Assembly (NCBI RefSeq): GCF_014646575.1
Contig: NZ_BMNN01000001.1
Coordinates: 558,001 to 622,000, forward strand
Length of the DNA stretch: 64,000 nt
DNA from: Halopseudomonas pertucinogena
GTDB lineage: Bacteria; Pseudomonadota; Gammaproteobacteria; Pseudomonadales; Pseudomonadaceae
Direction of reading: 5' to 3'
Positions 46,637 to 56,718 of the stretch are shown here, in pieces. The notes beneath the pieces were generated by a model that saw nothing but the letters and a program-made list of their open reading frames with translations, did no database searches and was not told the DNA's origin. Position 1 is the stretch's first letter. Each line of letters opens with the position of its first letter. The translations under genes were made by a program, and so were the position numbers.

Positions 46637-48724
46637 ATGTCTGAAGTTCGCACAAATATCACCATTGTCGACAATGGCAACGGCGACGAGCCGCAGATCA
46701 GTTACACCGATAACAGGACGTTCGCCAGTGTGCTCGACGCTCGTCTGGCCCGGCGAACCGTACTCAAGAGCACCGCCGGCGCCGCCGCGCTTGGCTTCAT
46801 GAGCCTGGGCCTGGCGGGGTGCCTGGACAGCTCGAGCAGCAGCAGTCGCCGCTCGCCCGGCGCGGGGGAAGGCGAAGGCGGTCCGCTGGTGACCTTCAAG
46901 GCGGTACCGACCAGCGAATCGGACGAGATCATCGTACCCGAAGGCTACAGCTACCAGGTCATCCTGCCCTGGGGCACGCCGATTACCGGCAGCATGCCGG
47001 CGTTCGATCTGGCCAACACCGGCGAAGAGCAGGGCATGCAGATGGGTTCGCACCACGACGGCATGCATTTCTTCCCGATCGAGGGGGAAGAGCCCTTTGA
47101 AGGCAGCTCCGACGAGGGCCTGCTGGTGATGAACCACGAGTACGTCGAGCCGCGCTTCATGCACCTGGACCACATCGGCCAGGAGCTGGGCAGCGGTGCG
47201 GTCATCATGAAGGGCGACGTGCGCGACCGTGACCAGGCGCTGAAGGAAATCAACGCCCACGGCGTCTCCGTGGTCCATATCAGGAAGCGCAGCGACAATC
47301 GCTGGGAGCTGGTGCAGAGCGACTACAACCGCCGCATCACCGGCCGCACTCACATGGAGCTGGCCGGTCCGGTCCGCGGCAGCGATCTGGTCAGGACGAA
47401 ATACAGCCCCGACGGCATTGCTACCCGCGGCACCCTGAACAACTGTGCCATGGGCGTCACGCCGTGGAACACCTACATGGCTGCCGAGGAAAACTGGGCC
47501 GGCTACTTCCGCAACCGCGACGCGGAGATTCCCCGCGAGCACGCCAACTACGGCATCCGCGCGAATGACAGCCGCTACCGCTGGGCCCTGGCCGAGGGCG
47601 GCGAGGACGAGTTCATTCGCTTTGATGCCACCAGCACCGGCGCGTCCGCGACCGAAGACTACCGCAACGAGCCCAACTGCTTCGGCTGGATGGTCGAGAT
47701 CGACCCCTTCGATCCCGACAGCACACCGATCAAGCGCACCACCCTCGGCCGTTTCGGCCACGAGGGGGTGGTCTTCGGGCCGGCCATCGAAGGCCAGCCG
47801 GTGGTCTGCTACTCCGGTGACGACTCCACCAACCAGTTCATCTACAAGTTCGTCAGCGAGCAGCCGTTCCAGAAGGGCGTGACCGATGGCTCCATCCTGG
47901 ATACCGGAATTCTCTACGTGGCGAAATTCAACGATGACGGCTCGGGTGAGTGGCTGCCGCTGGTGTACGGCCAGAACGGGTTGGATGCCGGCAACGGCTT
48001 CCGCGATCAGGCCGACGTGCTGGTCAACACCCGCCTGGCTGCCGGCCTGATGGGGGCTACGCCCATGGACCGCCCGGAATGGGGCGCGGTCGACCCGAAC
48101 AACGGTGACGTGTACTTCACCCTGACCAACAACAGCGGCCGCAGCGAGCCCAATGGCGCCAACCCGCGGACCCAGAACCGCCACGGCCACATCATCCGCT
48201 GGCAGGAAGCCAACGGCAACCACGCATCCACCACCTTCGACTGGGATATCTTCATCTTCGGGGGCGATGCCGGCGAAAGTGGCCAGGCCAACCTGGCAGG
48301 CAAGGACGCCAACGGCGATGCCCTGACCGCAGACAACCTGCTGAGCTCGCCCGATGGCCTATGGATCGACAAGGACAGCCGCGTCTGGATCCAGACCGAC
48401 ATCGGTGAGGGCAACCAGAACAGCGGAGTGTTCGAGGTGTTCGGCAACAACGCCATGCTCTGCGCTGATCCGGCTACCGGTGAGATGCGCCGCTTCCTTA
48501 CCGGCCCGATCGGCCAGGAGGTGACCGGCGTGATCACCACCCCGGACCAGAAGACCATGTTCATCAACATCCAGCACCCCGGCGCAACCACCACACCCCA
48601 GGAATGGGCGGCCGGCCAGCGTTACGTTCGCAGCACCTGGCCTGACCGCAACCCCGTGCGTGTGCCGCCGCGCTCCGCTACCGTTGTCATCTGGAAGGAT
48701 GACGGCGGGGTGATCGGAACCTGA
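46637..48724 (+). CDS. PhoX-type alkaline phosphatase (DUF839), Tat-exported
   Basis: A 695-residue protein with an N-terminal twin-arginine signal (Arg39-Arg40 in ARRTVLKSTAGAAALG) after a 35-residue leader, and a lipobox-like LGLAGC (Cys62) at its end, then a Ser-rich linker. The body is the PhoX fold: NHEYVEPRFM, GMNHE-like HDGMHFFP, NNCAMGVTPWNTYMAAEENW, and GRFGHEGVVF, WIQTDIG, which carry calcium/iron ligands. It hydrolyses phosphate monoesters outside the cytoplasm. It lies just upstream of the gsp operon, separated by a terminator-like hairpin. Confidence 0.9.
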   Translation: MSEVRTNITIVDNGNGDEPQISYTDNRTFASVLDARLARRTVLKSTAGAAALGFMSLGLAGCLDSSSSSSRRSPGAGEGEGGPLVTFKAVPTSESDEIIVPEGYSYQVILPWGTPITGSMPAFDLANTGEEQGMQMGSHHDGMHFFPIEGEEPFEGSSDEGLLVMNHEYVEPRFMHLDHIGQELGSGAVIMKGDVRDRDQALKEINAHGVSVVHIRKRSDNRWELVQSDYNRRITGRTHMELAGPVRGSDLVRTKYSPDGIATRGTLNNCAMGVTPWNTYMAAEENWAGYFRNRDAEIPREHANYGIRANDSRYRWALAEGGEDEFIRFDATSTGASATEDYRNEPNCFGWMVEIDPFDPDSTPIKRTTLGRFGHEGVVFGPAIEGQPVVCYSGDDSTNQFIYKFVSEQPFQKGVTDGSILDTGILYVAKFNDDGSGEWLPLVYGQNGLDAGNGFRDQADVLVNTRLAAGLMGATPMDRPEWGAVDPNNGDVYFTLTNNSGRSEPNGANPRTQNRHGHIIRWQEANGNHASTTFDWDIFIFGGDAGESGQANLAGKDANGDALTADNLLSSPDGLWIDKDSRVWIQTDIGEGNQNSGVFEVFGNNAMLCADPATGEMRRFLTGPIGQEVTGVITTPDQKTMFINIQHPGATTTPQEWAAGQRYVRSTWPDRNPVRVPPRSATVVIWKDDGGVIGT

Positions 48725-48738
48725 CCTGCGTCCGGCCT

Positions 48739-48766
48739 GACGGCCACTGCACTCGCAGTGGCCGTC
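48739..48766 (+). terminator. terminator-like hairpin after phoX
   Basis: GACGGCCACTGC (48739-48750), loop ACTC, GCAGTGGCCGTC (48755-48766): a perfect 12-bp stem 14 bases after the phoX stop. The T-tract after it is poor. Confidence 0.7.
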
Positions 48767-49056
48767 ACGGTCATCCTGTTTACCCACCATTTCCCATGGC
48801 GCTCGCCACCCGTTTCAGACGGTGCTTTCTGCGTGTTTCACCCGAACAGGTTATTGAGCGTGGTCTCCTGCCACCGGTAGCGTGCTGTGGCTCTGATATT
48901 TGAGTTTGAGGGCTTGCCGGTGTCTGGCAAATTCGTAACAATCGGGCAGCTGAAAGAATGTTTCAGGGATATAACAATAAAACTGCAAAGAAGGGTCGGT
49001 AGCCTTTTTGGCCTGACTGCGCAGCCGATGTGCTGCCCGCTTTGCCTGGAGATAAG
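48767..49056 (+). promoter_or_regulatory. upstream region of the gsp operon
   Basis: About 290 bases with no gene. The right half is AT-richer and has a small inverted repeat CTGAAA-GAATG-TTTCAG (48950-48966) directly before TATAAC (48970-48975), which could be an operator over a promoter. No -35 match accompanies it, so I do not assign a promoter. Confidence 0.4.
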
Positions 49057-49899
49057 ATGCCCGCGATAGCCCGCTTGACATTGGAGTCCGTGGTCAAACT
49101 GGCCACCCTTGTGTTGGTCGCTATCATCGCGGTGTTACTGGCTCGACTGACCTGGGCCATTCTGGAGCCTTCCAGCCTGTTGCCCCCGAGCCGCAACCTG
49201 CCGGCCCATGCCGTACAATCCAGTACCCCCCGAGCTGAAAAGGGCGGCTTCCAGGAGCTCGCCAGGCTCTCCGTATTCGGCAGTGCCGCTCAGAAGACGC
49301 GGGCGGTCAGCGCACCGGACACGTCCCTGAGCTGGACCCTCAAGGGCGTGTTCTCGAACCCCGACCCCAGTCGCGGTGCCGCCATTCTCGCCCCCCAGGG
49401 GCAACCGGAAAAACTCTACCGGGTAGGTGCCTCCCTGCCGGGCAATGTCACCCTCCAGGAAGTCTTTGCCGACCGGGTGATCCTCGATCGCGGGGGGCGC
49501 CTGGAAACGCTTCGTCTCAAGCGTCACGACAATCCTTCTTCCTCTTCCGCCAGCCGCCGTACCGCCGCCCCGGCACTGCCCGCTGCCCAGGCCGAGCCCC
49601 GGGTCGACCGTGATGCCTGGGTCAACGACCCGCAGCGCTTCCTCGACGTGATCAGCGCCAATCCGGTCATGGAGGATGGCGTGCTCTACGGGCTGGAGGT
49701 TTCGCCTGCGCGCAACGCCAGAGAGTTCGAGGCGGCCGGCCTGGTGGCCGGTGACGTGATCACCGAAGTCAATGGCAGCCCGGTGAGCGAGATTGCCGAT
49801 TACCGCGACCTGCTCAGCGAGCTGGCCGACGCCAGTTCAGTGTCCGTTTCTCTCGAACGTAACGGAGAGCCGATGACCATAACGATCAACATGGATTGA
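49057..49899 (+). CDS. gspC: type II secretion protein GspC with PDZ domain
   Basis: The inner-membrane clamp of the T2SS that recruits GspD. The 280-residue product has a membrane helix (about residues 14-36), a homology region (about 60-155, LSVFGSAAQKT and LKGVFSNPDPSRGAAIL), a Ser/Ala/Pro linker, and a C-terminal PDZ domain (about 200-280, GLEVSPARNAREFEAAGLVAGDVIT). XcpP of P. aeruginosa has a coiled coil instead, so this looks like the general Gsp/Eps type. ATG 49057 has GGAG seven bases upstream. Confidence 0.92.
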   Translation: MPAIARLTLESVVKLATLVLVAIIAVLLARLTWAILEPSSLLPPSRNLPAHAVQSSTPRAEKGGFQELARLSVFGSAAQKTRAVSAPDTSLSWTLKGVFSNPDPSRGAAILAPQGQPEKLYRVGASLPGNVTLQEVFADRVILDRGGRLETLRLKRHDNPSSSSASRRTAAPALPAAQAEPRVDRDAWVNDPQRFLDVISANPVMEDGVLYGLEVSPARNAREFEAAGLVAGDVITEVNGSPVSEIADYRDLLSELADASSVSVSLERNGEPMTITINMD

Positions 49900-49905
49900 T
49901 AGAAA

Positions 49906-51966
49906 ATGCCGATGCTGTTGCCAAAGTTCCGTTACGCCCTGCCACTGGCACTCACCCTGAGCGTTCTGAGCGGCGCCGTTCTGGCGCAGACCGAGGCGGC
50001 AGCGCCCGAGAGCGACGAGCTGGTCCTGAACCTGCGTGATGCGGATATCAACGGGCTGATCGAGATCGTCAGCCAGGAAACCGGAATCAACTTCATCGTG
50101 GACCCGCGGGTGCGTGGCCAGGTGAACGTGGTGTCCGGCCAGCCGATCAAGCGTGATCAGCTGTACGACCTGTTCCTCGGCGTGCTGAAGTCCTACGGGT
50201 TCGCTGCGGTGACCGGTACCGAGGGCACGGTGCGTATCGTGCCGGAAGTGCAGGCCAAGGAGAACGAGGTGGGTACCCTCGAGGAGCGCAGCCGCAGCGA
50301 CGAGTTCATTACCCATGTCATCAGCGTGCGGCACCTGGATGCCAGCCAGCTGGTGCGCATCCTGCGGCCGCTGGTGCCCAAGGGCGGCCATCTGGCTGCC
50401 GCCGCCGAATCCAACTCGCTGGTCATTGCCGATACCGCGGCCAACGTGCGGCGGATCGAAGGGCTGATCCAGCGCATTGATCAGGAATCCATGGAAGATT
50501 TCGAGGTGGTGCCGCTGGAGCATGCCTCGGCGCTGGAGCTGGTGCGCATCATCGAAGGGCTGAACGTGGCCCGCCCGGAGGAAGGCGCGGCCGGTGCCAA
50601 GCGGGTGCGGGTGATCGCCGACGAACGTACCAATACCCTGGTGCTGCTCGGCGATCCCCAGCGCCGTCAGGCCTACCGGACCATGATCCGCCAGCTGGAT
50701 GTGGTGGGCGATGAGGGCAATACCCAGGTGCATTATCTGCGCTACGCCAAGGCCGAGGATGTTGCCGAGGTGCTGCGCGGCATCTCCGAAGGGCGGGACG
50801 TGGACAACGGCACCACCACTGGCACCAGCAGCTCCGGCAGCAGCACCGGCAGTTCCTCCTACGGTTTCGGCAACCGCGACTCGCGGGTGCGCATTCAGGC
50901 CCATGAAAGCACCAACTCGGTGGTGGTGCACGGTCCCGCCGAGCTGAGCCGGGAAATGTCCCAGATCATCCGCCAGCTGGATATCCGCCGGGCCCAGGTG
51001 CTGGTCGAGGCAGTGATCGCCGAGGTCTCCTCCGACCGCGCCCGGGAGCTCGGCGTGCAGTGGGGCTTCGCCAACGAGAACAGCGGGGTGGGGGTGATCA
51101 ACTTTGCCCGGGGCAATGGCGGCATCCTCAACCTGGCCGCGGGCATCAACGGATTTCTCGAGGGCGATGTGACCACTCCGCCGTCATTGTCGGACGGGGC
51201 CACCCTGGGCGGCGTCGGCACCATCGGCAGCACCCAGATCGGGCTGCTGATCAATGCCCTGCAGGGAGACAGCTCGAGCAACATCCTGTCCACCCCCAGT
51301 CTGCTGACGCTGGATAACGAAGAGGCGGAAATCGTAGTCGGTCAGAACGTACCCTTCATCGTCGGCCGCTCGGTGGAGAACTCCGGTCAGGCCTTCGATA
51401 CCATCCAGCGTGAGGACGTGGGTATCAAGCTGAAGATCCGCCCGCAGATCAACGAGGGCAATGCGGTGCGTCTGGAGATCGCTCAGGAGGTATCGTCCAT
51501 TGCCCCGGGAGCAAGCGGTGCCGCGGACCTCATCACCAACAAGCGCAGCCTGAACACCCATGTCATGGTGGACGACAACCAGCTGATCGTTCTTGGCGGG
51601 CTGATTGACGACCAGATGGTGGAGACCGAGGACAAGGTGCCGTTTCTGGGCGATGTCCCGGGTCTGGGCCGGTTATTCCGTTACGACACGGCTAGCGTGG
51701 AAAAACGCAACCTGATGATATTTCTGCGGCCGGTGATAGTGCGCGATACTGCGGTGGCGGAGAGTCTGACCCATGCCAAGTACAGCTACATGCGCGACCA
51801 GCAGCTCAAGGAGCAGGGCCGCCGCTCCGGCTTGTTGCCGCGTCAGGACATGCCGATCCTGCCGGACTGGAACTATCTGCTGACGCTGCCGCCGCCGTTC
51901 GAGAATGCAAGCCGGGATGACCTGGCACTCAGCAACCCGATCCCGGCACCACCGAGGGCAAGATGA
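49906..51966 (+). CDS. gspD: type II secretion secretin GspD
   Basis: The outer-membrane channel of the T2SS. The 686-residue product has a signal peptide (cleavage after VLA-Q near residue 27), the N0 domain ([17 protein letters not shown]), N1-N3 repeats, a Ser/Gly-rich linker near 300-325 and the secretin domain with [11 protein letters not shown] and [15 protein letters not shown]. The C-terminal tail is longer than usual, and Pro-rich. It overlaps gspE by four bases (ATGA). No GspS pilotin is seen. Confidence 0.96.
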   Translation: MPMLLPKFRYALPLALTLSVLSGAVLAQTEAAAPESDELVLNLRDADINGLIEIVSQETGINFIVDPRVRGQVNVVSGQPIKRDQLYDLFLGVLKSYGFAAVTGTEGTVRIVPEVQAKENEVGTLEERSRSDEFITHVISVRHLDASQLVRILRPLVPKGGHLAAAAESNSLVIADTAANVRRIEGLIQRIDQESMEDFEVVPLEHASALELVRIIEGLNVARPEEGAAGAKRVRVIADERTNTLVLLGDPQRRQAYRTMIRQLDVVGDEGNTQVHYLRYAKAEDVAEVLRGISEGRDVDNGTTTGTSSSGSSTGSSSYGFGNRDSRVRIQAHESTNSVVVHGPAELSREMSQIIRQLDIRRAQVLVEAVIAEVSSDRARELGVQWGFANENSGVGVINFARGNGGILNLAAGINGFLEGDVTTPPSLSDGATLGGVGTIGSTQIGLLINALQGDSSSNILSTPSLLTLDNEEAEIVVGQNVPFIVGRSVENSGQAFDTIQREDVGIKLKIRPQINEGNAVRLEIAQEVSSIAPGASGAADLITNKRSLNTHVMVDDNQLIVLGGLIDDQMVETEDKVPFLGDVPGLGRLFRYDTASVEKRNLMIFLRPVIVRDTAVAESLTHAKYSYMRDQQLKEQGRRSGLLPRQDMPILPDWNYLLTLPPPFENASRDDLALSNPIPAPPRAR

Positions 51967-53507
51967 CCACTGTGAGCGAAGCCGACATCACCACGGCACT
52001 GCCGGAACCGGGCGCGGCGGCGCTGCCCGAGGCGAGCCTGCAGGCGGAAACCGGCTACCGTTTTGCCCGTCGTTTCGGCGTGCTGCCGGACCAGCTGCGT
52101 GACAACCAGCTGGACGTATTCGTACGTGCCGACTGCGATCCGCAGGCGCTGCTCGAACTGCGGCGTCTGGCCGGCCACCCGCTGCGCCCGCAGCTGCTGG
52201 ATGATGACGCCTTCGCTGCACGTCTGCGCGACCGTTACGAGCGCTCCACCAACGACGCCATGCAACTGGTCGAAGGGCTGGGTGAAGACGCGGACCTGAT
52301 GTCGGTGGCCCAGTCGCTGGCCGAGCCGGAGGATCTGCTCGAGTCCCAGGACGAGGCACCCATCATCCGGCTGATCAACGCGCTGCTGTCCGAAGCGGTG
52401 AAGGAGAACGCCTCGGATATCCATATCGAGCCCTTCGAGAATCGCCTGTCGATCCGCCTGCGGGTCGACGGTGTGCTGCGTGAGGTGCTGGAGCCGCCCC
52501 GGGCGCTGGCGCCGGTCATCGTGTCGCGGATCAAGGTCATGGCCAGGCTGGATATTGCCGAGAAGCGCCTGCCGCAGGATGGCCGCATCGGCCTGCGGCT
52601 GGTCGGTCGGGCCGTGGACGTGCGGGTCTCGACCCTGCCTTCCGGCCACGGCGAACGGGTGGTGCTGCGTCTGCTCGACAAGCAGGCCGGCCGCCTGGAG
52701 CTGCGCCAGCTGGGCATGTGCCAGGAGCATTACCAGGCCATGGAGCGGGTGATCAGCCGGCCCCACGGCATCGTGCTGGTGACCGGCCCGACCGGCTCGG
52801 GCAAGACCACCACGCTGTATTCGGCACTGATGCGGCTGAACGACCGCAGCCGCAACATCCTGACGGTGGAAGACCCGATCGAATACTACCTGGACGGCAT
52901 CGGCCAGACCCAGATCAATACCAAGGTGGACATGACCTTCGCCCGCGGCCTGCGCGCCATCCTGCGTCAGGACCCGGACGTGGTGATGGTGGGCGAGATC
53001 CGCGACCTGGAGACAGTGCAGATCGCCATCCAGGCCAGTCTCACCGGCCACCTGGTGTTTTCCACCCTGCACACCAACACGGCGGTAGGGGCCATCACCC
53101 GGCTGCGGGACATGGGCGTGGAGCCGTTCCTGCTTTCCTCGACGCTGAACGGTGTACTGGCCCAGCGGCTGGTGCGCACGCTCTGTCCGGACTGCCGCAG
53201 GGCGCACACTGCCACGGCGCGCGAATGCCAGCTGCTGGACCTGGACCCGCAGCAGGCGCCGACCCTGTACAGCCCGGTGGGCTGTGCCGAATGCAACGGC
53301 AGCGGCTACCGCGGGCGTACCGGCATCTATGAGCTGATCGAGATCGACGACACGCTGCGCGGCCTGATTCACGACGGTGCCAGCGAGCAGGCCATGGTGC
53401 GCCACGCGCGGCTGTCGCAGATAGGTATCCGCCAGGATGGGCTGCGGCGGGTGCTGGCCGGGGATACGACGCTGGAAGAAGTCCTGCGCGTGACCCGGGA
53501 GGACTGA
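51963..53507 (+). CDS. gspE: type II secretion ATPase GspE
   Basis: The cytoplasmic motor of the T2SS. The 514-residue product has an N-terminal GspL-binding domain, Walker [11 protein letters not shown] (about 275-284), the Asp box SDIHIEP-type [10 protein letters not shown], Walker [10 protein letters not shown], the His box [12 protein letters not shown], and a zinc-type CxxC pair (CPDC and CAEC). It starts inside the gspD stop. Confidence 0.97.
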   Translation: MTTVSEADITTALPEPGAAALPEASLQAETGYRFARRFGVLPDQLRDNQLDVFVRADCDPQALLELRRLAGHPLRPQLLDDDAFAARLRDRYERSTNDAMQLVEGLGEDADLMSVAQSLAEPEDLLESQDEAPIIRLINALLSEAVKENASDIHIEPFENRLSIRLRVDGVLREVLEPPRALAPVIVSRIKVMARLDIAEKRLPQDGRIGLRLVGRAVDVRVSTLPSGHGERVVLRLLDKQAGRLELRQLGMCQEHYQAMERVISRPHGIVLVTGPTGSGKTTTLYSALMRLNDRSRNILTVEDPIEYYLDGIGQTQINTKVDMTFARGLRAILRQDPDVVMVGEIRDLETVQIAIQASLTGHLVFSTLHTNTAVGAITRLRDMGVEPFLLSSTLNGVLAQRLVRTLCPDCRRAHTATARECQLLDLDPQQAPTLYSPVGCAECNGSGYRGRTGIYELIEIDDTLRGLIHDGASEQAMVRHARLSQIGIRQDGLRRVLAGDTTLEEVLRVTRED

Positions 53508-53509
53508 GC

Positions 53510-54721
53510 ATGCCGGCCTTCGAGTACGTTGCGCTGGATCAGACCGGCCGCACCCGCAAGGGCGTGGAGGAGGGTGACTCCTCACGTCAGGTACGCACCC
53601 GCCTGCGCGAGAAGGGCCTGATGCCGATGTCGGTCAACGAGGTGGCCGAGAAGCCGTCGGTGCTGCGCATGCCGATGCTGCAGCGGCGCATCAAGCCGCT
53701 GGAACTGTCACTGGCGACCCGCCAGATGGCAACCCTGGCCCGGGCCGGCATGCCCATCGAGGAGGTGCTGGGCACCGTGGCACGCCAGAGCGAGGCGCCC
53801 AAGGTCAAGGCGACCCTGTCCGCGGTGCGTACCCGGGTCATGGAAGGCCTGCCGCTGGCCCACGCCATGGGCGAATTCCCGTCGGTATTTCCCGCCATCT
53901 ACCGCACCACCATTTCCGCCGGCGAGCAGGCGGGGCGCATGGACCTGGTGCTGGAGCGCCTGGCCGACAACGTCGAGGCGCAGAACGCCATGCGCCAGAA
54001 GATCCAGCTGGCGATGTTCTACCCCGCCATTCTCACCGTTGTTGCCCTGCTGGTGGTGGTGGCGCTGCTCACCTATGTGGTCCCCGAGGTGGTGCAGGTA
54101 TTCACCGGCATGAACCAGCAACTGCCCTGGCTGACCCGGGCGCTGATCGCCACCAGCGATACCGTGCGCGAATGGGGCTGGCTGATGCTGCTGGTCATCG
54201 TCGCGACGGTGGCGCTGACCCGGCAAGTGCTGAAGCGACCCCGCGCCCGCTACCGCTGGGACAATGCCATGCTCAGGTTGCCGCTGATCGGCCGGCTGGT
54301 CCGCGGCCTCAATACCGCGCGTTTTGCCCGCACGCTCAATATCCTCGCCGGCAGTGGCGTGCCGCTGCTGGAAGCGCTGAACATGAGCGCCTCGGTGATC
54401 AGCAATACGCCCATGCGCGATGCGGTGACCGACGCGGCCAAACGGGTGCGAGAAGGGTCGGGCGTCGGCCATGCGCTGGAGCGCAGCGGCTACTTCCCGC
54501 CGATGACGCTGAGCCTGATCAAGAGCGGTGAAAGCAGTGGCACGCTGGACAAGATGCTCGAGCGTGCAGCGGAAACCCAGGAACGGGAGCTGGAGGCACG
54601 GATCGCCATGGTCATGGGTGTCTTCGAACCCCTGCTGATTCTGGCAATGGGGGGCGTGGTACTCATCATCGTACTGGCCATCCTGTTGCCCATCTTTGAA
54701 CTCAACCAACTGGTCAACTGA
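53510..54721 (+). CDS. gspF: type II secretion inner-membrane protein GspF
   Basis: The platform protein of the T2SS, 403 residues, with two cytoplasmic GspF domains (about 70-190 and 270-395) each before a membrane hairpin (about 168-195, 220-240 and 375-400), and the family opening MPAFEYVALDQTGRTRKG. It starts two bases after gspE and ends two bases before gspG. Confidence 0.96.
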   Translation: MPAFEYVALDQTGRTRKGVEEGDSSRQVRTRLREKGLMPMSVNEVAEKPSVLRMPMLQRRIKPLELSLATRQMATLARAGMPIEEVLGTVARQSEAPKVKATLSAVRTRVMEGLPLAHAMGEFPSVFPAIYRTTISAGEQAGRMDLVLERLADNVEAQNAMRQKIQLAMFYPAILTVVALLVVVALLTYVVPEVVQVFTGMNQQLPWLTRALIATSDTVREWGWLMLLVIVATVALTRQVLKRPRARYRWDNAMLRLPLIGRLVRGLNTARFARTLNILAGSGVPLLEALNMSASVISNTPMRDAVTDAAKRVREGSGVGHALERSGYFPPMTLSLIKSGESSGTLDKMLERAAETQERELEARIAMVMGVFEPLLILAMGGVVLIIVLAILLPIFELNQLVN

Positions 54722-54723
54722 TT

Positions 54724-55194
54724 ATGCAAAGCGTAAAGACAACTTCCCTTGCCCAACGTGGTTTCACCCTGATCGAGGTCATGGTGGTGGTGGTCATTCT
54801 CGGCATCCTTGCCGCGGTGGTGGTGCCGAGGGTGATGGACCGGCCGGACCAGGCCCGTATCACCAAGGTGCAGAACGATATCCGCGCCATGGAGAGTGCG
54901 CTGAATCTCTACCGGCTGGACAACTTCAACTACCCGACCACCGAACAGGGGCTTCGCGCCCTGGTGGAGCGGCCCAGCGGGGACGCGGCGCGCAACTGGC
55001 GTAACGGCGGCTACATCGACCGTCTGCAGCGTGACCCCTGGGGCAATGAATACCAGTACCTGCGCCCGGGCCGCGACAATCGCGAATTCGACCTCTACAG
55101 CCTCGGGGCCGATGGCCGCCCCGGGGGCACCGGCGCCAATGCCGATATCGGCAACTGGAACCTGGAGGACGCTGATAACGTCCAGGAACGCTGA
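54724..55194 (+). CDS. gspG: major pseudopilin GspG
   Basis: The main subunit of the T2SS pseudopilus. The 156-residue precursor has the class III signal QRGFTLIEVMVVVVILGI, cleaved between Gly13 and Phe14, with the conserved Glu at mature position 5. The C-terminus has the GspG calcium site region (PWGNEYQYLRPG) and DLYSLGADGRPGG. Processing needs a prepilin peptidase (GspO/PilD), which is not in this window. Confidence 0.97.
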   Translation: MQSVKTTSLAQRGFTLIEVMVVVVILGILAAVVVPRVMDRPDQARITKVQNDIRAMESALNLYRLDNFNYPTTEQGLRALVERPSGDAARNWRNGGYIDRLQRDPWGNEYQYLRPGRDNREFDLYSLGADGRPGGTGANADIGNWNLEDADNVQER

Positions 55195-55197
55195 GTC

Positions 55198-55713
55198 ATG
55201 ACGCAGCGCGGCTTTACCCTGATGGAACTGCTGGTGGTCATGGTGCTGATCGGCGTGGTCGCCGGTCTGGCATCGCTGTCCATCGGCGATGGGGCCGAGC
55301 GCAAGCTGCGAAGCGAAGCCGAGCGCCTGGCCACCACCCTGAAACTGGCTCGGGACGAGCTGCTGATCACCGGCGAATCGGACCGGGCGCTGGGGCTGCG
55401 GCGTGACGGCTACAGTTTCCTGGAGCTGGTGATTCTCGATGACAACACCCGGGAATGGCGCCCGCTGGAGGACCCGCAGCTCGGGCCGCGCCAGTTCCAG
55501 CAGGGATTGGTGGAAGTGCAGCTGGATGTGGATGGCGAGCGCACGCCGTTACCGCAGACCCGTGGCTGGGAGCCGCACATACGGCTGGGCAACACCGGCG
55601 AGATGACGCCGGCGCTGATCACCCTGCAGGTGCCGGGCAGTGATCTGGTGCGCCATGTGATCGTGGGACTGGAGGGACATGTCGAGGTGGCCGATGCGAT
55701 ACCGCAGCAGTAG
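55198..55713 (+). CDS. gspH: minor pseudopilin GspH
   Basis: A 171-residue minor pseudopilin with prepilin signal MTQRGFTLMELLVVMVLIGV; cleavage falls between Gly5 and Phe6, Glu10 is mature position 5. The rest is the GspH beta domain (LARDELLITGESDRALGL). Its 3' end overlaps gspI by up to 35 bases. Confidence 0.92.
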   Translation: MTQRGFTLMELLVVMVLIGVVAGLASLSIGDGAERKLRSEAERLATTLKLARDELLITGESDRALGLRRDGYSFLELVILDDNTREWRPLEDPQLGPRQFQQGLVEVQLDVDGERTPLPQTRGWEPHIRLGNTGEMTPALITLQVPGSDLVRHVIVGLEGHVEVADAIPQQ

Positions 55714-56092
55714 CCGCCAGCGCGGGTTTACCCTGCTGGAGGTGCTGGTGGCGCTGACAGTATTGGCGGTCGCCCTGGCCGCGCTGGTCAAGACCGGCGC
55801 CGACCACGCGCGCAATACGGCCTACATGCAGGAACGGACGATGGCCCACTGGGCCGGGCAGAACCTGCTCACCGAGTTTCAGACCGGCATGCGCGTGGCC
55901 GCGGAGGGCGGGCGTACCGGAGACCTGACCATGGGTCCGTACCGTTTCGGCTACCGGGTGGAGATGAGTGATTACACGGCCACCACTCCGTTTCCGCTGC
56001 CGGCGGTCAAGCGGGTGGATATCCGCCTGTGGCTGGCGGAGCAGGGCGAGGATGCGCAGCGGGCCAACGTATCCGGGTTCGTGTTGCCATGA
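55679..56092 (+). CDS. gspI: minor pseudopilin GspI
   Basis: A 137-residue minor pseudopilin with prepilin signal RGFTLLEVLVALTVLAV, cleaved between Gly16 and Phe17. GspI is at the tip complex GspH-I-J-K. Two ATGs (55679, 55694) are possible: the first has GGAGG very close upstream, the second has GAGG six bases upstream and is equally likely, which would make the leader 5 residues shorter. The stop overlaps gspJ in an ATGA. Confidence 0.9.
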   Translation: MSRWPMRYRSSSRQRGFTLLEVLVALTVLAVALAALVKTGADHARNTAYMQERTMAHWAGQNLLTEFQTGMRVAAEGGRTGDLTMGPYRFGYRVEMSDYTATTPFPLPAVKRVDIRLWLAEQGEDAQRANVSGFVLP

Positions 56093-56718
56093 CGCATCGG
56101 CGCGGCGGGGAAGGCGGCTTCACGCTGCTGGAAATGCTCATCGCCATGGCGGTATTCGCGGTGATGAGCCTGGTGGCCTATCAGGGGTTGCGGGCAGTGC
56201 TGAACGCTGACCATGTCACCCGGGAGCAGGCCCAGCGGCTGGCGGATCTGCAGGTGACACTGAGTGTGCTGGAACGGGATCTGGCCCAGGTGGTGGATGT
56301 GACGGTACGCGATGAATTCGGTGACCCGCTGCCGCCGGTTCGGCTGCGGGCCGGTGGCGAGCACCAGCTGCTGGAGCTGGTGCGGGCGGGTGCCGGAGGG
56401 GAGCAGCGACTGCGCCGCACCGCCTGGCAGATCACTGAGCGAGGACTCGAGCGTCGCCTGTGGCCGGGGGTGGACGTTGTCGATGCGCAGAGCATGCGCG
56501 TGCGCCATTTCGCCGATCTGGTGGACGAGCATCAGCAACTGGGGATGGAAAGCCGTTTCCAGTTCATTGTGCGCACGCCGTCCGGCCTGGACCGGGTGGA
56601 TGCCTGGCCGCCCGCAGACGCCGACGCCGAGGGCAGCGGGTTGCCGGTGGCCATCGAACTGGTGCTGGATATCCCCGGCCTGGGCGAGATACGCCGGCTG
56701 CTGGCGGTGGGATTGTGA
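56089..56718 (+). CDS. gspJ: minor pseudopilin GspJ
   Basis: A 209-residue tip pseudopilin. Its prepilin signal is GGFTLLEMLIAMAVFAV, cleavage between Gly10 and Phe11, and it has the family segment YQGLRAVLNADHVTREQAQRL. The ATG at 56089 overlaps the gspI stop. The gspK GTG overlaps its stop. Confidence 0.93.
   Translation: MTHRRGGEGGFTLLEMLIAMAVFAVMSLVAYQGLRAVLNADHVTREQAQRLADLQVTLSVLERDLAQVVDVTVRDEFGDPLPPVRLRAGGEHQLLELVRAGAGGEQRLRRTAWQITERGLERRLWPGVDVVDAQSMRVRHFADLVDEHQQLGMESRFQFIVRTPSGLDRVDAWPPADADAEGSGLPVAIELVLDIPGLGEIRRLLAVGL

Noticed and set aside
46622-48223. Long minus-strand frame across phoX
   Set aside because: Antisense shadow; the plus strand has a clear PhoX with Tat signal.
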